Part shown: positions 1 to 10,655 of the stretch, piece after piece
Layout of the letters: each line of letters starts with the position of its first letter
Position numbering within the stretch: the stretch's first letter is position 1
Source of the DNA: Pseudomonadota bacterium
GTDB taxonomy: Bacteria; Pseudomonadota; Alphaproteobacteria; Micropepsales; Micropepsaceae
Direction: 5' to 3'
NCBI GenBank assembly: GCA_018241025.1
Contig: JAFEEQ010000018.1
Coordinates: forward strand, 1 to 64,000
Length of the DNA: 64,000 nt
Notes under the pieces: generated by a model
Told to the model about the DNA's origin: nothing
Database searches by the model: none
What the model saw: only the letters and a program-made list of their open reading frames with translations
Program-made: the position numbers and the translations under genes

Positions 1-61
1 CGGCCTGGTGCTGCTTCAATATTCCGATGATCTGTTCTTCCGTGAACCGGCTACGCTTCAT
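1..61 (-). CDS. IS3-family transposase OrfA, N-terminal fragment (runs off window)
   Basis: Twenty residues are visible, beginning MKRSRFTEEQIIGILKQ, the standard start of OrfA in the IS51/IS407-like part of the IS3 family. OrfA carries the helix-turn-helix that binds the element ends. It is normally joined to the DDE integrase OrfB by programmed -1 frameshifting; neither the frameshift site nor OrfB is in view. The start codon is at 61-59, preceded by GGAGAC on the coding strand. Confidence 0.85.
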   Translation of the reverse strand, partial: MKRSRFTEEQIIGILKQHQA

Positions 62-120
62 CGTCCGTCTCCTCAGTGGAACGGACTCTAGCCTCTAAAC
101 GGGGACATTTCCGGGGAGCA
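1..120 (-). mobile_element. End of an IS3-family insertion sequence (truncated by window edge)
   Basis: The first 120 bases read as the upstream end of an IS3-family element on the minus strand. The OrfA start lies at 61. The sequence up to 120 ends in CA, which is 5'-TG on the element strand, the usual IS3-family terminus. The boundary at 120 is supported because the reading frame of a P-loop ATPase stops making sense exactly there. The rest of the element and its other end lie outside the window, so the target duplication cannot be checked. Confidence 0.75.
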
Positions 121-316
121 CGTCATTATCAGTGACGCCAAGCTCATCAATGGCTTTTGTGATGACGGTGGTCTTGCCGATTCCAGAAGGCCCCTCAAGC
201 ACCATGCAGCGGCCAGCCGTGCGAACAGACACTTTAATAGCGTCGTATCTCACCGGTTCGACAAAAGTGAACGTAGGTACGCCCGACAACCGAAATACTT
301 GCTCCAGGAGAGGCAT
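121..316 (-). pseudogene. P-loop (STAND/AAA-like) ATPase, 5' fragment cut by the IS
   Basis: Sixty-five native codons start with MPLLEQVFRLSGVPTFTFVE and contain a Walker A motif GPSGIGKTT at about residues 42-50. The next codons, read into the IS (VLPGNVPV), are element sequence, so the gene is interrupted at 120/121. The N-terminal pattern, a short lead, FxxSGVPTxTFVEP and then a P-loop, resembles predicted ATPases found with effector domains in bacterial conflict systems; this likeness is from memory and is inference. The remainder of the gene may lie beyond the IS outside the window. It is probably inactive unless the element is excised. Confidence 0.6.
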
Positions 317-401
317 TTACTACTCGCGTCAGTGAGAGTACCCCCAAGACAATACTTGTCGTCGGATGTAAAGACTAGTTGCTGCTGCAAGACAGGATTG
401 C

Positions 402-2879
<2,478 letters not shown>

Positions 2880-2910
2880 GGCAGCAATATAGAGCGTCCC
2901 GCCCGCGAAT

Positions 2911-3594
2911 TCAGCCGCTTGTCTGCCCGATCCTGTCAGCAACCGGCGGGCGGCGGCGGAAATACCAGGTCGCGGCCGCGATGACCGGCAGGCCGAGTGT
3001 GATCGGCCATAGCCATACGACGAGCCCTGGCAGGAATTCGCCCAGCACCACAGCGGAAAACGCCGTCAGGATCGCGACATAGCTGGCGAGGAACTTCTGC
3101 AAATGAACCCTGATCCAGAAGGCGGGATCGGCGGGACGGCGCAGGAAGCGGCTGAGGTCGCCGCCGGATGCGAGCATGCCCGCGGCGCCCAGCACGATGG
3201 AGATCGCGCCGCGCTCGACACCGGCATGCGCCGCGCCGGTTGCTGCCAGCGCGGCACTCGCCGCGAAGGCCGCAAGCGCCGCCAGCCAGTCGAACGCGCC
3301 AGGCGAACCGCCACGCGCCAGCGCCTTGAGCGACAGCACGCGGTAGCCGGAGAAAGCGAGATAGAAGCTCAGCACCGCGAGCAAGGCGAGGAACGGGATC
3401 CGGCGGTAGAGGGCGGCGGTCAGCGCCGTCGCCGCCACCACCATCATCGACCAGAAATAGATCTTGCCCCAGCGCCGGTGGCGCGGACTGCCCTTGGTCA
3501 TGGCGAGCGCGACCGGTGCGGCGAGGAGGCAGATGCCGCTAGACGCGACATGCGCCGCGAGCACCGCGTCGAGCCAGAGCGGATCGGATGTCAT
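2911..3594 (-). CDS. DUF2306-like multi-pass membrane protein
   Basis: About 227 residues with six to seven hydrophobic segments. The first is [31 protein letters not shown] motif follows in the first loop, typical of the DUF2306 group of predicted membrane proteins of unknown function. The start at 3594 ([12 protein letters not shown]) begins immediately before the first membrane helix and avoids running into the divergent gene. It lies 31 bp upstream of uvrB on the same strand and could be cotranscribed with it, but nothing links it functionally to repair. Confidence 0.7.
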   Translation of the reverse strand: MTSDPLWLDAVLAAHVASSGICLLAAPVALAMTKGSPRHRRWGKIYFWSMMVVAATALTAALYRRIPFLALLAVLSFYLAFSGYRVLSLKALARGGSPGAFDWLAALAAFAASAALAATGAAHAGVERGAISIVLGAAGMLASGGDLSRFLRRPADPAFWIRVHLQKFLASYVAILTAFSAVVLGEFLPGLVVWLWPITLGLPVIAAATWYFRRRPPVADRIGQTSG

Positions 3595-3689
3595 GGATGG
3601 CCTCGCCTGTCTTGTCTGCCTCTCACGCCTCGGCCAGATTGGCCGCGAAGAAAAGCGCGGATGCGCGAGTGAACGGCGGAAATGCGCGA

Positions 3690-4457
3690 ATGACCGGCGC
3701 GGCGCTTCACGCAGCGCCAAATGCCATGCGCCGCGGCGTGCCGGAGATGGCCGGGCTGGTGGCGATTGCGGCCCTGTTCCTCACCCTCAGCGAAGCGTTC
3801 GGCCTCGATGTGCTGCCTGTGCTGCCGCGGCTTCTCTATTGGCTGGTGCTGCTGGCGAGCGGTCAGCTGCTCGGCACGGTGTTCTGGCGGCTGACGGAGC
3901 AAATGCCGCTCGCCGCGTCGCATCCCTATCTCATGGCGTCCCTGAATTGCCTGGCCCTGAGCCTGCCCTGGACGGTGATCGCCTGGGCGGTGACGGCCTA
4001 TACGCTCGATCAGCCGCTGCGCTGGGCGCGCCTGCCGGGGTTCTTCCTGCCGGTACTCGTGGTGGCGGGCGCGATGGCGGCGCTCAATGCGATGCGCAAC
4101 CGTCAGCCGGTCGAGACACATGCTGCGAGCCCTTCGGCGGCGCGCCCGGCGATCTTCGCGCGCTTTCCGGCCAAGCTGCGCGGTGCGGCGCTGCATGCGG
4201 TGCAGGCCGAGGATCACTACATCCGGCTGCATACCAGCGCGGGCAGCGACCTCATGCTTCTACGGTTCTCCGACGCAATGGCCGAGCTCGACGGCATCGA
4301 GGGCGCGCAGATTCATCGGTCCTGGTGGGTGGCGCGCGATGCCGTTGCGGGTGCGTCCCGCGAGGACGGCCGCCTCGTTCTTGTCCTGCCCGGCAATCTG
4401 AGGGCGCCGGTCAGCCGAAGCTTTGCCCGTGCCCTCCGGGCCAAAGGCTGGTTCTGA
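3690..4457 (+). CDS. Membrane-anchored LytTR-type DNA-binding regulator
   Basis: About 255 residues. The N-terminal half holds four hydrophobic segments (for example LVAIAALFLTLSEAF, LLYWLVLLASGQLLG, LPWTVIAWAVTAYTL and FFLPVLVVAGAMAAL). The C-terminal 100 residues match the LytTR fold: LHAVQAEDHYIRLHT, then IHRSWWVARDAV and a final SRSFARALRAKGW strand. LytTR domains bind short direct repeats with beta-strand loops. The membrane part probably senses a signal or anchors the protein; no receiver domain is present. It is divergent from the DUF2306-like gene. The start at 3690 is the first that clears that gene; 3588 would overlap its 5' end. Confidence 0.85.
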   Translation: MTGAALHAAPNAMRRGVPEMAGLVAIAALFLTLSEAFGLDVLPVLPRLLYWLVLLASGQLLGTVFWRLTEQMPLAASHPYLMASLNCLALSLPWTVIAWAVTAYTLDQPLRWARLPGFFLPVLVVAGAMAALNAMRNRQPVETHAASPSAARPAIFARFPAKLRGAALHAVQAEDHYIRLHTSAGSDLMLLRFSDAMAELDGIEGAQIHRSWWVARDAVAGASREDGRLVLVLPGNLRAPVSRSFARALRAKGWF

Positions 4458-4558
4458 GCATCGGGGTTCCATCTCTACGGTTCGTTGCGCCCACCGGCTG
4501 ACAATGTAGTCTTGCCGACATGTTGTGGCTGTCGATGCGCGGCCGTTGAGGGTGAGGC

Positions 4559-6337
4559 ATGACAGGTTGCGACATATGTTTTGTCGTTCCGGCGTTCAGT
4601 TCGGTTCAGCACACGCCGATCGGCGTTTCGGTCCTGACCGCGGCGTGCCGCGCCAAAGGCCTCCGCGTTGCGACCGTCTATGCCAATCTGATGCTCGCCG
4701 CGCGCGTCGGCTACGAGGTCTATGAAGAGATCAGCGCGGTCCTGCCGACCAAGCAGACCGGCGAATACATTTTCAAGCCGCATGCCTATCCGCCCGACGT
4801 GCTGGCGCGGATCCCGGCGGGTGTCGACGCACCCCGGAAGGCCGAGCTGACCGCTGCTGTTGCGCCGGCGATCGACGGCCATCTCGACGAGGCCGCTGCC
4901 GCCGTCGCCGCGACGCGGCCGCGCATCGTCGCGCTCACCAGCACGTTCCAGCAGAATCTCGGGGCCATTGCCGTCGCGCGGCGGGTGCGGGCGACCTTGC
5001 CCGAGGTGCTGATCGTGCTGGGCGGTGGCAATGTCGCCGGCGTGATGGCGGACGGGCTCGCCCGCACCTTCGACTGTGTCGACCACTTCTTCGACGGCGA
5101 GGGCGATGTCGTGTTCCCCGTCTTCTGCGCCGATTATCTGCGCGACGGGACGCGGCCGCCGTCGCGTGTCGTGCCCTGCGAGCCGGTTGCCGATCTCGCC
5201 GCCGTGCCGTTGCAGGATGACAGCGACTTCGCCGCGGCGCTCGCCGTCTATCAGGCGGATGGAAGGCTGCCGGCGAGCCTGCCGCATTATGCCGATTACG
5301 AGTCCTCGCGCGGCTGCTGGTGGGGCGCCAAGCATCACTGCACGTTCTGCGGACTCAACGGCCAGGGCATGACGTTTCGCGAGAAGACGGCGGATCGCGT
5401 CGTGGAGGAAATCGACACGGTGGCGCGGCAGTGGCCCGACCGGCTGATCCGCACGACCGACAACATCATGCCGACCAGCTTTTTCGACGGCGTGCTGCCG
5501 CGCCTGGCGGCGCGCGAAAAGCGCCCAGCGCTGTTCTACGAGGTCAAGGCCAACCTCAAGGACGAACAGATCGCGGCGATGCGGCGCGCCGGCATCGTCT
5601 CGATCCAGCCCGGCATCGAGGCGCTCTCGACGCCGGTGCTCAAGCTGATGCGCAAGGGCGTGTCGGCGCAGCAGAACATCATGCTGCTGCGGATGTGCGC
5701 GAAGCACGGCATGCACGTAGGCTGGAACCTGATCTACGGTTTTCCGGGCGAGGAGTTGCAGCACTATCGCGACGTGCTCGCGCTCCTGCCGTCGCTCACG
5801 CATCTGCGGCCGCCGGACGGATTCTCGCGCATCATGCTTGATCGCTTCAGCCCCTATCACAGCGATCCCGGGCAGTTCGGGATTTCGGGGGTCCATGCCT
5901 TCGAAAGCTATCGCGGGCTCTATCCGCAGGATGCGCCGCTCGACGACATCGCCTATCACTTCCGGGGCCGCTACACGACGCCGCTGCTCGACGACACGGA
6001 TTTTCTTGCCGAGTTCAGCGGGGCGGTGAAACGCTGGCAGTCGCTGTGGCGCAAGCGCGGTGCCGAGCCCCGGCTCGAGCTCGTGCAGACCGAAGGCGGC
6101 CGGACGGTGGTGAGCGACAGCCGCGGGCCGAAACCGGCCATCGCGATGCTGTCGCGCGGCGCGGTCGATGCTCTGGCGTTCTTCGAGCGTCCGCGCCGTC
6201 CAGGCGAAGTGCCCGAGGCCGTTGCCGGGCATCTCGACGAGCTGCTCGCGCGCCGCTTCGTGGTCGATCATGAAGGGCTGCTGCTCAGCCTCGTCGTGCG
6301 CGAGGCCGTCGTCTCCCGGGTTTTCGAGAGCGCTTAG
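4559..6337 (+). CDS. RiPP maturation radical SAM protein 1 (B12-binding type)
   Basis: This 592-residue protein matches the family of radical SAM enzymes acting on ribosomally made peptides (rSAM_ocin_1 type). Residues 1-220 form a cobalamin-binding-like Rossmann part (VVPAFSSVQHTPIGVSVLT, VLGGGN, FDGEGD). The radical SAM core follows, with the cluster cysteines at C253, C261 and C264 in RGCWWGAKHHCTFCGLNG, a CX7CX2C spacing typical of this family rather than CX3CX2C. GIEALS and NLIYGFPGE are further core motifs. No precursor-peptide gene is recognisable in the 100 bp on either side, so the substrate is unknown. Neighbours are a LytTR regulator upstream and a BlaI/M56 pair downstream. Confidence 0.9.
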   Translation: MTGCDICFVVPAFSSVQHTPIGVSVLTAACRAKGLRVATVYANLMLAARVGYEVYEEISAVLPTKQTGEYIFKPHAYPPDVLARIPAGVDAPRKAELTAAVAPAIDGHLDEAAAAVAATRPRIVALTSTFQQNLGAIAVARRVRATLPEVLIVLGGGNVAGVMADGLARTFDCVDHFFDGEGDVVFPVFCADYLRDGTRPPSRVVPCEPVADLAAVPLQDDSDFAAALAVYQADGRLPASLPHYADYESSRGCWWGAKHHCTFCGLNGQGMTFREKTADRVVEEIDTVARQWPDRLIRTTDNIMPTSFFDGVLPRLAAREKRPALFYEVKANLKDEQIAAMRRAGIVSIQPGIEALSTPVLKLMRKGVSAQQNIMLLRMCAKHGMHVGWNLIYGFPGEELQHYRDVLALLPSLTHLRPPDGFSRIMLDRFSPYHSDPGQFGISGVHAFESYRGLYPQDAPLDDIAYHFRGRYTTPLLDDTDFLAEFSGAVKRWQSLWRKRGAEPRLELVQTEGGRTVVSDSRGPKPAIAMLSRGAVDALAFFERPRRPGEVPEAVAGHLDELLARRFVVDHEGLLLSLVVREAVVSRVFESA

Positions 6338-6432
6338 GCATACCGCGCCAATTCGGTTCGGCGGCCCGGGCCTGACGCGCCGTTCATCCTCTTCACGAAT
6401 TTGCGCGGGGCGTTGACGGCGGCGGCGATAGG

Positions 6433-6448
6433 TGCCAATTTTTTGGCA
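6433..6448. promoter_or_regulatory. Inverted repeat TGCCAA-TTTT-TTGGCA at the blaI-like start
   Basis: A perfect 6-bp inverted repeat with a T4 spacer ends on the A of the ATG of the BlaI-like gene. It replaces any recognisable Shine-Dalgarno sequence. Position and symmetry suit an autoregulatory operator of a BlaI-type dimeric repressor, or a leaderless start. It does not match the staphylococcal TACA/TGTA operator. Confidence 0.45.
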
Positions 6449-6855
6449 TGGTTCGCAAGGCACGCAGCCGCGACGGCGGCACCGACGGTTTCTCGCGCCG
6501 CGAGCGCGAGATCATGGACGCGCTCTACAAGCTGGGCAAAGCCACCGCGGCGCAGATTCTCGAGCAGATCCCCGATCCGCCGACCTATACGGCGATCCGC
6601 ACCCAGCTCACCATTCTCGAGAAGAAGGGCCATGTGCGGCACAAGAGCGACGGCACACGCTATATCTACGAGCCTTCGGTGGCGCGCGAGCAGATGGGCC
6701 GGCGCGCGATCGACTCGCTGCTCTCGACCTTCTTCGACAATTCGGTGGAACGCGCCGTCGCCGCGCTGATCACGCGCGACGATGCCGACATCTCGGCCGA
6801 CGAGCTCGAAAGCCTGTCGCGCCTGATCGAAAAAGCCAAACGGGAGGGACGATGA
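6448..6855 (+). CDS. BlaI/MecI/CopY-family transcriptional repressor
   Basis: A 135-residue winged-helix repressor: FSRREREIMDALYKLGKATA, recognition region YTAIRTQLTILEKKGHV, wing HKSDGTRYIYEP, then a helical dimerisation tail. Such repressors are inactivated by cleavage triggered by a partner M56 membrane peptidase. That partner is the next gene, overlapping by 4 bp (ATGA). No obvious ribosome site precedes the ATG; an inverted repeat occupies that place instead. The regulated genes are not evident; its own operon is the simplest target. Confidence 0.93.
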   Translation: MVRKARSRDGGTDGFSRREREIMDALYKLGKATAAQILEQIPDPPTYTAIRTQLTILEKKGHVRHKSDGTRYIYEPSVAREQMGRRAIDSLLSTFFDNSVERAVAALITRDDADISADELESLSRLIEKAKREGR

Positions 6856-8366
6856 GCGAGATCGCGATCCTCAATATGCTGCTGTTTTCCGGCGAGCTGT
6901 TCGCCGCCTCCAGCCTTGTCGTGGCCGTGGCCTATGCCGCGACGCGGCGCGGACCGGCGGCGCGGCGTCACCTGATCTGGTGCGCCGCTCTCGCATCGCT
7001 TCTCCTGCTTCCGCTCCTCGCGGCGGCGATCCCCGGCCGCGCGATCGCCACACTGCCCGCGCCGGCGGTGGCCGCAGACGTTCCGGCCAACCTCGCGCTT
7101 GCCGCGCTGCCGGCGGTTCAGGCGCCGCCGGCGACCGAAAGCTTCCACATCGATGCCGCGACGGTGATCGTTGTGTTGGCGGAATTGTGGGCGGCGGGCG
7201 CGTTGCTGATCCTGCTGCGGAGCGGGATCGCCACGCTGGTGCTGCGGCTTTTCCTGCGCGACAGCAGCGAGGCGCCGTTCGAACCGGTCGAGTTGCCCGA
7301 AGTCGCGCGCCTGTCGCGGGTGCGTCTGCGCGTATCCAATCGCGAGCGCGGACCGATCACCTGGGGCCTGTTCCGGCCGGTGATCCTCCTGCCGCGCCAG
7401 TCGCTCTATTGGCCGTGTGAAAGATTGCAGGCGGTGATGCGCCACGAATTCGCGCATGTGCAGCGCCACGATGGCCTCACCCAGGCGCTGTCGCTGCTGG
7501 TCTGCGCGCTCTACTGGCCCAATCCGCTGGTCTGGCTCGGCTTCCGCGAGCAGCGCCGCGCAGCCGAGATGGCGGCCGACGACGCGGTGATCGTCTCGGG
7601 CATGACGCCGTCCGAATATGCCGGCGAACTGCTCCAGGTCGCGGCTGAATTCAAAGGCCGCGCGCCGGCCGCGGCGCTGCTGATGGCGGCGCCCTCGACG
7701 CTCGGCAACCGCGTGCAATCGATCCTGTCTCCATCCCAGAACCGAAGGGGAGTAACCGCCATGGATATCCTGAAGACGGCCGGCATCGCGCTCCTGGCCA
7801 CGACGGCGCTCGTCGTTGCGCGCCCGTCGTTCGCGCAGGAAGCGCCGCCGCCGGTGCCCAACGTCGCCGCACCGATTCCGCCGGCGCCCGATGCACCGGC
7901 CACGCTGCCGGCGCCCGCCGCCATGCCGGAGCCCGCCGCCATGCCGGCGCCCGAAGCGCCGCCCGCGCCGCCGGCACCGCCGGTGATCGACCGCAAGGTG
8001 CGTATCATCCGGATCGGCGACGCACCGGATGCGAAGGGCCATCATCACCGGACGATCCGCGTCGAAGTCGATACGCCCGATGCCGATGCGATCCGCGCCG
8101 AAATTCAGCCCGACCTCGACCGCGCCATGGCCGACGTCAAGGCGCATCAGGCGGAGATCTATCGCATCAAGCTGGTAATGCCGAAGGTGAAGGCCGATGT
8201 CGCCAAGGCGCTCGCCGAGGTCCGCGCGCAGCTGGCGCAGATCGACGACCCGAAGATCCGCGCCAAGGTCGAAGCCGCGCTCGCCCGCGCGCAGAAGAGC
8301 ATCGAGACCTCAGGCCCGAGCTGGGACTCGCTACCGGATGCGCCCGACGCGCCCGATGCGCCTTAA
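6852..8366 (+). CDS. BlaR1/MecR1-like M56 peptidase with non-standard C-terminal sensor
   Basis: 504 residues. Three N-terminal membrane helices precede an M56 zinc-peptidase domain with HEFAH at 198-202 and a downstream Glu at about 239 (RRAAEMAADDAVI). A fourth hydrophobic stretch (GIALLATTALVVARPSFA) leads into a long Pro/Ala linker and a charged, helical tail with KVKADVAKALAEVRAQLAQI-like heptads. No penicillin-binding domain follows, unlike true BlaR1, so the stimulus is probably not a beta-lactam bound covalently. It presumably relieves repression by the overlapping BlaI-like protein. The last codons overlap the convergent DinB gene by 4 bp. Confidence 0.85.
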   Translation: MSEIAILNMLLFSGELFAASSLVVAVAYAATRRGPAARRHLIWCAALASLLLLPLLAAAIPGRAIATLPAPAVAADVPANLALAALPAVQAPPATESFHIDAATVIVVLAELWAAGALLILLRSGIATLVLRLFLRDSSEAPFEPVELPEVARLSRVRLRVSNRERGPITWGLFRPVILLPRQSLYWPCERLQAVMRHEFAHVQRHDGLTQALSLLVCALYWPNPLVWLGFREQRRAAEMAADDAVIVSGMTPSEYAGELLQVAAEFKGRAPAAALLMAAPSTLGNRVQSILSPSQNRRGVTAMDILKTAGIALLATTALVVARPSFAQEAPPPVPNVAAPIPPAPDAPATLPAPAAMPEPAAMPAPEAPPAPPAPPVIDRKVRIIRIGDAPDAKGHHHRTIRVEVDTPDADAIRAEIQPDLDRAMADVKAHQAEIYRIKLVMPKVKADVAKALAEVRAQLAQIDDPKIRAKVEAALARAQKSIETSGPSWDSLPDAPDAPDAP

Positions 8367-8851
8367 GCGCCGGGACGTCGGAAGGTCGTCATCATGTCCG
8401 ATGCGCCGCGCAGCTTGAGCTCCGCCAGCATCCGGCCGATGGCGCCGCGATGCGAGGCGCCGTGGGTGATGAGATGGCCGAGCATGTCGGCCTTGGTCAT
8501 CCGGCCCGGCTCGCCATCGATGATGTAGGTGAAGTCGACGATCCGCGCGAGTTCGTCCGCCGTCACCTTGCCGGCATAATCGACAAACCAGGCATCGGTC
8601 TCCGCCATCGCCGGGATGAGCGAATCGAGATCGGCCATGCGGTCGCCGACCACGGCCGGCAGATCGGGCGCGACGCCTTCGAGACGCGCCTTGAAGGCGC
8701 GATCGACGAGATGGGTATGCTCGAAGGTGCCGAGGATTAGGCCGCGGGTTTTCCGGTCGAGATCGGCAGGCAATGCGCGCAACGCCTCGGCCAGCCCGGC
8801 ATTGCACCAGGCCTTGTGCTCGAAGAGGGAGACGAGGATCGCATTCGACAT
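8363..8851 (-). CDS. DinB-family metal-binding four-helix protein
   Basis: 162 residues with the DinB/YfiT four-helix-bundle pattern: early LFEHKAWCNAGL, middle GTFEHTHLVDRAFKARL, and late HLITHGASHRGAIGRML. The histidines fit the usual His3 metal site. Members of this family include mycothiol-, bacillithiol- or glutathione-linked transferases, but the substrate is not predictable here. The start at 8851 (MSNAILVSLFEHK) is chosen over an upstream in-frame ATG because the family begins at this point. It is convergent with the M56 gene. Confidence 0.85.
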   Translation of the reverse strand: MSNAILVSLFEHKAWCNAGLAEALRALPADLDRKTRGLILGTFEHTHLVDRAFKARLEGVAPDLPAVVGDRMADLDSLIPAMAETDAWFVDYAGKVTADELARIVDFTYIIDGEPGRMTKADMLGHLITHGASHRGAIGRMLAELKLRGASDMMTTFRRPGA

Positions 8852-8886
8852 GGGTGGCAGGGGACACCCGTGGCCCCGCCAAAGCA

Positions 8887-8916
8887 ATGGCCGCCGGCGT
8901 TGCCGCCGACGGCCAT
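8887..8916 (-). terminator. Hairpin downstream of the secreted two-gene unit
   Basis: The arms ATGGCCG and CGGCCAT, extended by GC pairs with one mismatch, enclose TTGC. The hairpin lies directly after the stop of the minus-strand gene at 8937 and before dinB. The minus-strand side continues TGCTTT, a weak T-tract. Confidence 0.5.
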
Positions 8917-8936
8917 CTTTCGCGCGGATTCTGGAA

Positions 8937-10655
8937 TCAGAGACCTTCCCCGAACAGGTTGAACGGCCCGCCCGGAGAGTAGCTGAGCGAGATCATCGCC
9001 GTCTTGTCGTCGATCGTCGTTCCCGTCCCGCCCGACGAGCCATAGCTGACATTGACCCAGACCCCGTTCTGCGGCGGCTCGCCGGACTTGTCGTCGAGCA
9101 GCGCGCCGGTAAGCAGGCCGCCGTTCAACAAGCCTCCGAACAGCTTGTCGGCGCGCAGCGATGCCGTGACCAGCCAGCGCGTGCCGGAACGATTGAACGT
9201 CTTGAGCGTCGGATCGTTCGCTTCGACGTCAATGTAGCCGACCTGTGCCGCGATGCGCGAGCTGGCTGAGTAACGCTCGAGTCCGATCCAGGCATCGAAT
9301 ACATCGGCCTTGATTGACGGCGTTGCTGTATTGCCGGTCGTCACCGGCTGGCCGAACGTCGCGCGCAGCGCGCCGCCGAGCATCAGGCTGGCCGTGCTCG
9401 AGTCCAGCTTGAGACTGTCCGGATCGAAAATTCCGACCGGCAACCGGCCCGAGATCCAGACCGCGCCATTGGCGTCCGCGAAGTGCTCTGCCTTGCCGGG
9501 CGTGCCTGACCAGACCACACCGGCGCCGACATCGAGATCCGCGCCCAGCCGGGCCGCGGCATTGGCCTTGGCCGTGCAGGCGTTGAGCGCCTTGGTGATG
9601 CCGAGCTTGTCGGCCAAGGCCGTCGACGAAACCCTGACATCCTGATTGGCGACGCTGTTGAGCTGGTTAAGCGCCGCATCGACGGCATTGACCTTCGTCT
9701 CGAGGTCGGAGGTCGCAGCGTCGAAATTCTGCTGCGCGGATGAGTTTCCGGGAGCGGCCTTTTGCGCCGCCCAGGCCGCGCGCCACGCATCCGCAGCCGT
9801 CCTGAGTTCGCCTTGTGCCGAGGCCAGCGTCTTGCCCGTATCGTATTTGCTGCATGCGTTGCCGTTGGCGAGACAAGTCGTGATCAGGATGTCTGCGTTC
9901 CGCAGGTCGTTATCGAGATAAGTATAGCTGTCGGTCGCTATGTCGGCGATCGCGCCATTGATCGGTGCATTCGCCTTCGTGATCATGCCCGCGACATTCA
10001 GGGTCGGATCGTTGTTGAACGTATCGATATATTCCTGGTTCGCTTTGCTCGAAAAGACGCCGTCGACGCAAGTATCCCAGACGTTGTCGCCATCCTTGTC
10101 GGTGACCGTGACCGGGTCCGAACTGGACAGGATGGAAGCGCTGAAGCCCAGCGCAAGCCGTGAAGCCTTGGCCTTCGATGGATCGCCGGCGCCGTCATCG
10201 CCGAGCTCGAGCGCTCCCTCGAACCGCGTGCGATAGGCGAGGCGCGTCAACTCTCCGGTCTTTGCGTCGTCGATGAAGTCCTCGAACGATACCCGCTGCG
10301 AAGCGCCAATTGACTGTGCGAGCCAAGCCACCGACGCATCCGCCGTGAAGGCCTGGGCATCCTTCGACCCGCCGAACGATGCGGGAAGCGAAAAGACATA
10401 GGGCTTCATCGCGGCCGACGGCGACGAGATTGCCGTCGACGTGCCGATCAGGGCCAGAGCCGGTGAAGTCGGAATGCCGAAATCGAAGCTGAAGGAATCG
10501 GCCTCTTTCGGCAGTGTGCGGTATTTCGCGAGCCAATTGTTGATATCGGTGATGGGCGCATCGTCCGCCAGGGCCGGTCCGGCGATGCAAAGTGCCAGAC
10601 CGCAGGCGCCGGCAAGGGCCTTCAGGCGCATAATTTTCAGGACCGCGTGTCTCAT
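8937..10655 (-). CDS. Secreted, probably outer-membrane beta-barrel protein of unknown function
   Basis: 572 residues. A signal peptide (LKALAGACGLALCIAGPALA, then DDAP) is followed by long stretches of alternating hydrophobic and polar residues. The last 150 residues (ALRATFGQPV, AWIGLERYSASSRIAAQVGY, VWVNVSYG, AMISLSYSP) look like transmembrane beta-strands. An internal charged helical part near residues 290-350 carries a CLANGNAC pair. I do not recognise the family. It overlaps the upstream small gene by 4 bp (ATGA), so the two are translationally coupled. An export or surface role is inferred only from the signal and strand pattern. Confidence 0.7.
   Translation of the reverse strand: MRHAVLKIMRLKALAGACGLALCIAGPALADDAPITDINNWLAKYRTLPKEADSFSFDFGIPTSPALALIGTSTAISSPSAAMKPYVFSLPASFGGSKDAQAFTADASVAWLAQSIGASQRVSFEDFIDDAKTGELTRLAYRTRFEGALELGDDGAGDPSKAKASRLALGFSASILSSSDPVTVTDKDGDNVWDTCVDGVFSSKANQEYIDTFNNDPTLNVAGMITKANAPINGAIADIATDSYTYLDNDLRNADILITTCLANGNACSKYDTGKTLASAQGELRTAADAWRAAWAAQKAAPGNSSAQQNFDAATSDLETKVNAVDAALNQLNSVANQDVRVSSTALADKLGITKALNACTAKANAAARLGADLDVGAGVVWSGTPGKAEHFADANGAVWISGRLPVGIFDPDSLKLDSSTASLMLGGALRATFGQPVTTGNTATPSIKADVFDAWIGLERYSASSRIAAQVGYIDVEANDPTLKTFNRSGTRWLVTASLRADKLFGGLLNGGLLTGALLDDKSGEPPQNGVWVNVSYGSSGGTGTTIDDKTAMISLSYSPGGPFNLFGEGL

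Noticed and set aside
4475-6463. 662-codon minus-strand frame opposite the radical SAM gene
   Set aside because: Low-complexity Arg/His/Ala composition and no motif; the sense gene has clear catalytic cysteines.
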